From positions 55,788-119,787 of the forward strand of contig CAIZIT010000005.1 in assembly GCA_903933115.1 (NCBI GenBank): DNA of 64,000 nt. The letters run 5' to 3'. Shown here piece by piece: positions 58,317 to 64,000 of the stretch. The notes under the pieces were generated by a model. The model saw only the letters and a program-made list of their open reading frames with translations, did no database searches and was not told the origin of the DNA. Made by a program: the position numbers and the translations under genes. The stretch comes from an uncultured Burkholderiales bacterium. Its GTDB lineage: Bacteria > Pseudomonadota > Gammaproteobacteria > Burkholderiales > Burkholderiaceae_C. Every line of letters begins with the position of its first letter. Within the stretch, counting starts at the first letter, position 1.

Positions 58317-58961
58317 TTGAATTCAAGTACACATATAAATCTTATTCAAACTCCTTTGGGAGTGATAGAAACAGCGATTGATCAAGCCAAACCTCCTTTT
58401 GAGTCCCAATCTAAAGGGTTTGCAATTGTGAGTCATCCACATCCTTTGCATGGGGGAACCATGGATAACAAAGTTGTGCAGACCATGGCACGATCATTTG
58501 CCTATGCGGGGTGGACGGTCATTCGTTTTAATTTCCGAGGGGTGGGTCAAAGTGAGGGTGTCTTTGACAATGGACAGGGTGAAACGGACGATCTCCTTCA
58601 AGTCATTGCCGCGTTGGCCCCTGAGGGGCCAATTTGTTTAGGTGGATTCTCCTTCGGTGCTTCTGTAACCTGTAGGGCATTGCATCGCCTTCATAAGTCA
58701 CGGGATGTTCAAAAGGTTGTGCTGGTTGGGTTGGCGGCTTCAAGGTTTGAAGCACCAGTGATAGACCCTGATCACCAACTCAAAACATTGGTCATTCATG
58801 GTGAAGATGATGAAACAGTTGAGCTCCAGCATGTAATGGCATGGGCAAAACCTCAAACGATGCCAGTCACCGTGGTTCCTCAAACAGGCCATTTTTTTCA
58901 TGGTCAATTGCCCTTATTAAAAGGCCTGATCATCAGGCATGTCAATTCTTTCGGATACTAA
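58317..58961 (+). CDS. Alpha/beta-hydrolase, YheT-like short form
   Basis: The protein (214 aa) has an alpha/beta-hydrolase fold. The HPHPLHGGTMDNKVVQTM segment, FRGVGQSEGVFDNGQGE and the nucleophile elbow GGFSFGASVTCRAL (Ser) are visible. A C-terminal Asp-His pair fits VIHGEDDETV and QTGHFFHGQL. The family of small hydrolases with HPHP..GG has no defined substrate. The start is TTG at 58317, four bases after the ferredoxin stop. The PBP5-type gene follows by 3 bp. Confidence 0.84.
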   Translation: MNSSTHINLIQTPLGVIETAIDQAKPPFESQSKGFAIVSHPHPLHGGTMDNKVVQTMARSFAYAGWTVIRFNFRGVGQSEGVFDNGQGETDDLLQVIAALAPEGPICLGGFSFGASVTCRALHRLHKSRDVQKVVLVGLAASRFEAPVIDPDHQLKTLVIHGEDDETVELQHVMAWAKPQTMPVTVVPQTGHFFHGQLPLLKGLIIRHVNSFGY

Positions 58962-58964
58962 AAA

Positions 58965-60125
58965 ATGAAAAAAATAAAAAGCATATTTTCTTTACTGTTT
59001 TGGGGGTTATTTCTCTTTGGGCCAACACATGCACAGACCATTTCACCACCCGAAATTGCAGCAAAGGCCTATTTGTTGATTGACATCTCTGCGCACCAAG
59101 TATTGGCCGAGCATCTGTCTCAAGACCCTGTTGAGCCAGCATCACTGACCAAATTAATGACTGCATATGTTGTATTTGATGCATTGAAGTCTAAAAAAAT
59201 TGATCTCAAGCAAACATTTTCAGTCTCCACCACTGCTTGGAAAATGCCAGGATCTAGGATGTTCATTGATCCCAAAATGTCTGTGCCAGTTGAAGATTTG
59301 ATCAAAGGGATGATTGTTCAGTCCGGAAACGATGCTACCGTTGCTCTTGCTGAGGGAGTAGGCGGCAGTGTTGATCGTTTTGTGCAGTTGATGAATGAGC
59401 AAGCAAAACGCTTGGGAATGAATGCCACGGTTTATAAAAATCCGGAGGGGTTGACCACGCCTGGGCATATCACCACTGCCAACGATTTGTCTATTTTGGC
59501 AACTAGGCTTATGCACGATTTTCCAGAATACGTTGGTTACTATGCGATTAAAAAATACCGTTATCCTGGAACTCCAGCTGCCAACGATTCGAACAGAAAT
59601 TTGCTTCTTTTTAGAGACCCAACTGTCGATGGGCTTAAAACAGGTCATACAGATGCAGCTGGTTTTTGTATGATTGCAACCGCTAAGCGAGACGTACCCG
59701 GATTCAATGGTAGGAGACTTTTGTCCATTGTTTTGGGAGCCAGCAGTGAAAACGCAAGAGCCGTCGAGTCTCAAAAGTTGTTAAATTGGGGCTTTACTTC
59801 TTTTGAAACCTTGAACCTTTTTAATGCCAATCAAGCCGTCTTCAAATTAAAAGTATGGAAGGGCAAGGACAACGAGTTGTCCATTGGTAAAACGGAACCC
59901 ATAGTGATTGCGGTTCCAACGGGACAATCTTCTTTGGTGAGTTCGCAAATTGAATATCGCGATCCTTTGGTTGCCCCAGTTCAAAAAGGCGAAGTTGTTG
60001 CAAAAATGAAACTAAAGTTGGGCAAAGAGAACTTTAGCAGTATAGATTTGGAGGCTTTGCAGCCAATTGAACAGGCTTCAATATTTGGTAGGGCTTGGGA
60101 TGCGCTCAGACTTTGGATCAAATAG
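58965..60125 (+). CDS. D-alanyl-D-alanine carboxypeptidase, PBP5/6 type
   Basis: A periplasmic DD-carboxypeptidase (386 aa) anchored by its C-terminal amphipathic helix. The signal peptide ends near AQT (about 22). Catalytic motifs are SLTK (Ser60, Lys63), SGN (120-122) and KTG (225-227). The C-terminal beta domain and ARAWDALRLWIK tail match PBP5 homologues (dacA/dacC). It ends the hemJ-vanZ-ferredoxin-hydrolase series before rpsL. Confidence 0.93.
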   Translation: MKKIKSIFSLLFWGLFLFGPTHAQTISPPEIAAKAYLLIDISAHQVLAEHLSQDPVEPASLTKLMTAYVVFDALKSKKIDLKQTFSVSTTAWKMPGSRMFIDPKMSVPVEDLIKGMIVQSGNDATVALAEGVGGSVDRFVQLMNEQAKRLGMNATVYKNPEGLTTPGHITTANDLSILATRLMHDFPEYVGYYAIKKYRYPGTPAANDSNRNLLLFRDPTVDGLKTGHTDAAGFCMIATAKRDVPGFNGRRLLSIVLGASSENARAVESQKLLNWGFTSFETLNLFNANQAVFKLKVWKGKDNELSIGKTEPIVIAVPTGQSSLVSSQIEYRDPLVAPVQKGEVVAKMKLKLGKENFSSIDLEALQPIEQASIFGRAWDALRLWIK

Positions 60126-60155
60126 GGTGTTTCTGGCGGGCAGAAAACAGCACAC

Positions 60156-60184
60156 TTGCTTATAAACAAATCAACTGATACAAT
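60156..60184 (+). promoter_or_regulatory. Promoter of the str operon
   Basis: TTGCTT (-35) and TACAAT (-10) are separated by 17 bp, 66 nt before rpsL. The expected transcription start is near 60191, at the base of the following hairpin. Confidence 0.65.
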
Positions 60185-60189
60185 TGAAG

Positions 60190-60218
60190 GCTTTCCGGAA
60201 TTTCCGGGAAGCTTTTTT
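60190..60218 (+). terminator. Terminator-like hairpin at the 5' end of the rpsL leader
   Basis: A 9-bp stem GCTTTCCGG / CCGGGAAGC (one T-G pair) with an AATTT loop is followed by six Ts. It lies between the dacC-like gene and rpsL. It may end the upstream transcript, or act as an attenuator in the rpsL leader. Confidence 0.7.
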
Positions 60219-60249
60219 ATTCACGAAATTAACGTTTGGGACGTTTTCA

Positions 60250-60627
60250 ATGCCAACCATAAATCAATTGGTGCGTCATGGGCGCGAGGTCGAAAAGACC
60301 AAGTCAAAAAGCCCAGCGATGCAAAATTCTCCTCAAAGAAGGGGAGTCTGTACGCGTGTCTATACGACAACGCCAAAGAAGCCTAACTCTGCCTTGAGAA
60401 AGGTCGCTAAAGTTCGTTTAACCAACGGATTTGAAGTGATTTCTTACATTGGTGGAGAGGGACATAACTTGCAAGAACACTCTGTGGTTCTTGTGCGCGG
60501 TGGTCGTGTAAAAGACTTGCCCGGTGTTAGATACCACATCGTCCGCGGATCATTAGACTTGCAAGGTGTTAAAGACCGTAAGCAATCTAGGTCCAAATAT
60601 GGTGCAAAGCGTCCTAAGAAGGCGTAA
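60250..60627 (+). CDS. rpsL: Ribosomal protein S12
   Basis: A small-subunit decoding-centre protein of 125 aa. The streptomycin-sensitive residues are wild type: Lys43 in [13 protein letters not shown] and Lys88 in [10 protein letters not shown]. It heads the str operon rpsL-rpsG-fusA-tuf. The frame extends upstream to 60184 but [13 protein letters not shown] at 60250 is the family start. Confidence 0.98.
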   Translation: MPTINQLVRHGREVEKTKSKSPAMQNSPQRRGVCTRVYTTTPKKPNSALRKVAKVRLTNGFEVISYIGGEGHNLQEHSVVLVRGGRVKDLPGVRYHIVRGSLDLQGVKDRKQSRSKYGAKRPKKA

Positions 60628-60778
60628 AAATAAACGGTGTTTTAATTTTGTCTGGCAGATGAACTTAAAACGTAGTGACTTGATTCAAACAATTGATGAG
60701 AGTCGAGTAAGTGGGAGTTACTGATTGATCTCCCAAGGAGTCCGTGTTGGACCCAACTGAAGCAATAAAGGAAATGAT

Positions 60779-61249
60779 ATGCCACGTCGTCGCGAAGTCC
60801 CCAAACGTGAAATTTTGCCTGATCCCAAATACGGCAATGTAGAGCTCTCCAAGTTCATGAATGTCATCATGGAGGGCGGTAAAAAAGCAGTTGCAGAGCG
60901 CATTATTTATGGTGCCTTAGAGCAAATTGAGCAAAAGTCCGGAAAAGATCCTTTGGAGCTTTTCAATGTGGCGATCAACAACGTCAAGCCCATGGTCGAA
61001 GTTAAATCTAGACGTGTTGGCGGTGCTAACTACCAAGTTCCTGTTGAAGTTAGACCCGTTCGTCGTTTGGCCTTGTCCATGAGATGGTTGAAAGAAGCAG
61101 CACGCAAGCGTGGTGAAAAATCAATGGCTTTGAGATTGGCCAACGAACTTTTGGAAGCATCTGAGGGTCGAGGCGGTGCGATGAAAAAGCGTGATGAGGT
61201 TCACCGCATGGCTGAAGCCAATAAAGCGTTCTCACACTTCCGTTTCTAA
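60779..61249 (+). CDS. rpsG: Ribosomal protein S7
   Basis: A primary 16S rRNA 3'-domain binder of 156 aa: [20 protein letters not shown] and the C-terminal FSHFRF are typical. AAAGGA precedes the ATG. The 151-bp gap to rpsL holds no gene. In several bacteria S7 represses its own operon by binding its mRNA. Confidence 0.98.
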   Translation: MPRRREVPKREILPDPKYGNVELSKFMNVIMEGGKKAVAERIIYGALEQIEQKSGKDPLELFNVAINNVKPMVEVKSRRVGGANYQVPVEVRPVRRLALSMRWLKEAARKRGEKSMALRLANELLEASEGRGGAMKKRDEVHRMAEANKAFSHFRF

Positions 61250-61342
61250 TTTTTTAAATCAATCTAGGCTGAACTCAAGAGGCAAAACACTTCTTGGGTT
61301 CTTCTTATATTCAACTTGTATTTCTATTAAAAGGCATCCATC

Positions 61343-63445
61343 ATGGCTCGCAAGACCCCTATTGAGCGTTACCGTAACATTGGTATTTCTGCACACATCG
61401 ATGCAGGTAAGACAACGACTACAGAGCGTATTCTTTTTTATACCGGTGTCAATCACAAGATTGGTGAAGTGCACGATGGCGCTGCAACCATGGACTGGAT
61501 GGAGCAAGAGCAAGAGCGTGGAATTACCATCACCTCAGCTGCAACAACTTGTTTTTGGAAAGGCATGGACATGTCTTTCCCTGAGCATCGTATCAACATC
61601 ATCGATACACCTGGCCACGTAGACTTCACCATCGAAGTTGAGCGTTCAATGCGTGTACTGGACGGCGCATGCATGGTGTATTGTGCTGTGGGTGGTGTTC
61701 AGCCACAATCTGAAACTGTTTGGCGTCAAGCGAACAAGTACAAAGTGCCCCGTTTGGCTTTTGTCAACAAAATGGACAGAACTGGTGCAAACTTCTTCAA
61801 AGTCTATGATCAGATGAAGTTGCGTTTGAAAGCCAATCCCGTACCAATCGTGATACCCATTGGTGCTGAAGAAAACTTCAAAGGCGTAGTGGATTTGCGC
61901 AAAATGAAAGCGATCATTTGGGATGATGCTTCTCAAGGTATGAAGTTCACCTTTGAAGACATCCCAGCTGAGTTGGTGGCAGATGCAAAAAAATGGCGTG
62001 AGAACATGGTTGAAGCAGCTGCTGAAGCTTCTGAAACACTCATGAACAAATACCTTGAAGAAGGTGATTTGACAGAGGAAGAAATCACATCTGGTTTAAG
62101 AACAAGAACCATTGCCAGTGAAATTCAACCCATGCTTTGCGGAACAGCCTTTAAAAATAAAGGCGTACAACGTATGTTGGACGCAGTCATTGAGTTGATG
62201 CCTTCACCCATTGATATTCCTCCAGTTGGTGGAACAGATGAGTCTGAGAATCCAGTGACAAGAAAAGCAGATGACAAGGAAAAGTTCTCTGCATTGGCAT
62301 TCAAATTAATGACGGATCCTTTCGTGGGACAGTTGACGTTCATCCGAGTTTATTCTGGTGTACTGAACAAAGGCGACACGGTATACAACCCGATTAAAGG
62401 CAAAAAAGAGAGAATTGGCCGTATCGTTCAAATGCATGCCAACAATCGTGAGGAAGTGGAAGAGATTTGTGCAGGTGACATTGCTGCTTGCGTGGGCTTG
62501 AAGGATGTGACAACTGGCGAGACTTTATGTGATCCAGACAACATTGTGATGCTCGAGAAAATGATTTTCCCTGAGCCAGTGATCGCACAAGCTGTTGAAC
62601 CAAAAACAAAAGCTGACCAAGAAAAAATGGGTATTGCCCTCCAAAGATTGGCTGCGGAGGATCCTTCCTTCAGGGTCAAGACCGATGAAGAGTCTGGTCA
62701 GACGATCATTGCTGGAATGGGTGAGTTGCATCTTGAGATCATTGTTGATCGTATGAAGCGAGAGTTTGGCGTTGAAGCCAACGTTGGTAAGCCTCAAGTG
62801 GCTTACAGAGAAACAATTCGCAAGAGCATCGACGAAGCAGAAGGCAAATTCGTTCGTCAATCTGGTGGTAAGGGTCAGTACGGACACGTGGTGTTCAAGA
62901 TCGAGCCCAATGAACCAGGTAAAGGCTTTGAGTTTGTTGACGCCATTAAAGGTGGTGTCGTACCACGTGAGTACATTCCAGCAGTGGAAAAGGGTGTGAA
63001 CGAGGCGTTGACTACAGGCGTATTGGCTGGATATCCAGTTGTTGATGTGAAAGTAACACTGCATTTCGGCTCTTACCACGATGTGGACTCTTCAGAAATG
63101 GCATTCAAGATGGCTGCCATCTTCGGTTTCAAAGAGGGTTGCAAAAAGGCAAGTCCTGTAATTTTGGAGCCCATGATGTCTGTTGAGGTCGAGACACCTG
63201 AAGATTACGCCGGTAACGTTATGGGCGATTTGTCGTCTAGACGCGGTATGGTACAGGGCATGGAGGACATGGTTGGAGGTGGAAAAGCGATTAAAGCAGA
63301 AGTTCCATTGTCCGAAATGTTTGGTTACTCAACAACTTTGAGATCAATGTCTCAAGGTCGTGCGACATACACCATGGAATTCAAACATTACTCTGAAGCA
63401 CCAAGAAACGTTGCTGAAGCGATCGTTGCTTCAAGAGCCAAGTAA
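61343..63445 (+). CDS. fusA: Elongation factor G
   Basis: The 700-residue translocase GTPase. The G-domain has [23 protein letters not shown] and NKMDR. Domain II, domain IV ([15 protein letters not shown] [14 protein letters not shown]) and domain V ([20 protein letters not shown]) are present in order. It is the third gene of the str operon, 93 bp after rpsG. Confidence 0.98.
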   Translation: MARKTPIERYRNIGISAHIDAGKTTTTERILFYTGVNHKIGEVHDGAATMDWMEQEQERGITITSAATTCFWKGMDMSFPEHRINIIDTPGHVDFTIEVERSMRVLDGACMVYCAVGGVQPQSETVWRQANKYKVPRLAFVNKMDRTGANFFKVYDQMKLRLKANPVPIVIPIGAEENFKGVVDLRKMKAIIWDDASQGMKFTFEDIPAELVADAKKWRENMVEAAAEASETLMNKYLEEGDLTEEEITSGLRTRTIASEIQPMLCGTAFKNKGVQRMLDAVIELMPSPIDIPPVGGTDESENPVTRKADDKEKFSALAFKLMTDPFVGQLTFIRVYSGVLNKGDTVYNPIKGKKERIGRIVQMHANNREEVEEICAGDIAACVGLKDVTTGETLCDPDNIVMLEKMIFPEPVIAQAVEPKTKADQEKMGIALQRLAAEDPSFRVKTDEESGQTIIAGMGELHLEIIVDRMKREFGVEANVGKPQVAYRETIRKSIDEAEGKFVRQSGGKGQYGHVVFKIEPNEPGKGFEFVDAIKGGVVPREYIPAVEKGVNEALTTGVLAGYPVVDVKVTLHFGSYHDVDSSEMAFKMAAIFGFKEGCKKASPVILEPMMSVEVETPEDYAGNVMGDLSSRRGMVQGMEDMVGGGKAIKAEVPLSEMFGYSTTLRSMSQGRATYTMEFKHYSEAPRNVAEAIVASRAK

Positions 63446-63474
63446 AAAACAGTCTGCGATATAGCGCCGTTGTG

Positions 63475-63530
63475 TTCCCGTGCTCAACGATCAAGCAGTT
63501 ATATGCAAACTTTAAACCAACTCACGGGAA
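63475..63530 (+). repeat. Inverted repeat in the fusA-tuf gap
   Basis: TTCCCGTG (63475-63482) and CACGGGAA (63523-63530) are a perfect 8-bp inverted repeat 40 nt apart. The second arm ends 18 nt before the tuf start. It could fold into a stem that affects tuf translation. Confidence 0.45.
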
Positions 63531-63548
63531 TGTTCTTTAGGATGAAAA

Positions 63549-64000
63549 ATGGCAAAAGGAAAATTTGAACGTACCAAGCCCCACGTGAACGTAGGCACTA
63601 TTGGACACGTGGATCATGGTAAGACGACGCTGACAGCGGCGATCACCACTGTTTTATCTTCAAAATTTGGTGGTGAAGCGAAGGCTTACGATCAAATTGA
63701 TGCGGCGCCTGAAGAGAAGGCTCGTGGAATCACGATCAACACAGCGCACGTGGAGTATGAGACAGAGACACGTCACTATGCGCACGTGGACTGTCCTGGA
63801 CACGCTGACTATGTGAAGAACATGATCACGGGTGCAGCGCAGATGGATGGAGCGATTTTGGTGTGTTCAGCGGCCGACGGCCCCATGCCCCAGACTCGCG
63901 AGCACATTTTGTTGGCTCGTCAGGTGGGTGTGCCTTACATCATCGTGTTTTTGAACAAGTGCGACATGGTTGACGATGCTGAGTTGCTCGAGTTGGTTGA
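63549..64000 (+). CDS. tuf: Elongation factor Tu, 5' part
   Basis: The first 150 codons of EF-Tu, cut by the window end. [28 protein letters not shown] is cited by its P-loop [20 protein letters not shown] and NKCDMVDD follow. AGGA lies just upstream. The gene is the fourth of the str operon. A second tuf copy, usual in betaproteobacteria, is not in view. Confidence 0.97.
   Translation, partial: MAKGKFERTKPHVNVGTIGHVDHGKTTLTAAITTVLSSKFGGEAKAYDQIDAAPEEKARGITINTAHVEYETETRHYAHVDCPGHADYVKNMITGAAQMDGAILVCSAADGPMPQTREHILLARQVGVPYIIVFLNKCDMVDDAELLELV

Overview
The window is a chromosomal segment of a betaproteobacterium of the order Burkholderiales, most like the Comamonadaceae. This is inferred from gene order and family character and was not confirmed by a search. 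Supporting traits are mnmG-rsmG-lysE-parA-parB beside dnaA/dnaN/gyrB, a methionine synthase split into two genes, a metX-metW pair, a porin-glnK-amtB operon, and conserved Burkholderiales hypothetical proteins. No tRNA, rRNA, CRISPR array, insertion sequence or phage gene was seen. Almost every kilobase holds a housekeeping gene.

Left arm (1-38.4 kb, visibly GC-rich). purC, a thioredoxin-TPR co-chaperone, purE-purK and a Sua5-type tRNA threonylcarbamoylation enzyme come first. They are followed by a GDSL-like lipoprotein that has lost catalytic residues, dacB, tsaB-rimI, a degenerate family-4 uracil-DNA glycosylase, pyrF, uvrA, an MFS transporter, ssb and small enzymes. A nitrogen operon (porin-glnK-amtB) lies behind a sigma-54 promoter with three NtrC-type boxes. 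Split metH follows, with an S-adenosylhomocysteine riboswitch between its halves. Next are pckG, a LysR regulator, mnmA, glutaryl-CoA dehydrogenase, arfB, a hotdog thioesterase, a cobalamin adenosyltransferase, and parB/parA with three parS sites.

Origin region (38.5-60 kb, visibly AT-rich). An orphan acyl carrier protein / ketoacyl synthase pair sits between mnmG and gyrB. gyrB, dnaN and dnaA run leftwards; rpmH, rnpA, yidD, yidC and mnmE run rightwards. The dnaA-rpmH gap has DnaA boxes and an AT-rich tract and is the likely oriC; the dnaA-dnaN gap has further boxes. Kdo/LPS genes (kdsD-kdsC-lptC), a glycine-rich RRM protein, metX-metW, a dienelactone hydrolase, hemB, hemJ, a VanZ-like protein, a [2Fe-2S] protein, an alpha/beta hydrolase and a PBP5-type carboxypeptidase follow.

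Right end (60-64 kb). This is the str operon, rpsL-rpsG-fusA-tuf, with tuf cut by the window edge. Its promoter places a terminator-like hairpin at the very start of the transcript.

Methionine/SAM-cycle genes (metH halves, SAH riboswitch, metX-metW, cobalamin adenosyltransferase), haem genes (hemB, hemJ), envelope genes (dacB, dacC-like, kdsD, kdsC, lptC, yidC) and tRNA-modification genes (tsaB, Sua5, mnmA, mnmG, mnmE) recur across the window. The most notable observations are the riboswitch inside split metH, the NtrC/sigma-54 control region, three enzymes with replaced catalytic residues, the orphan ACP-KS pair and the hairpin leaders of rpsL and pckG.
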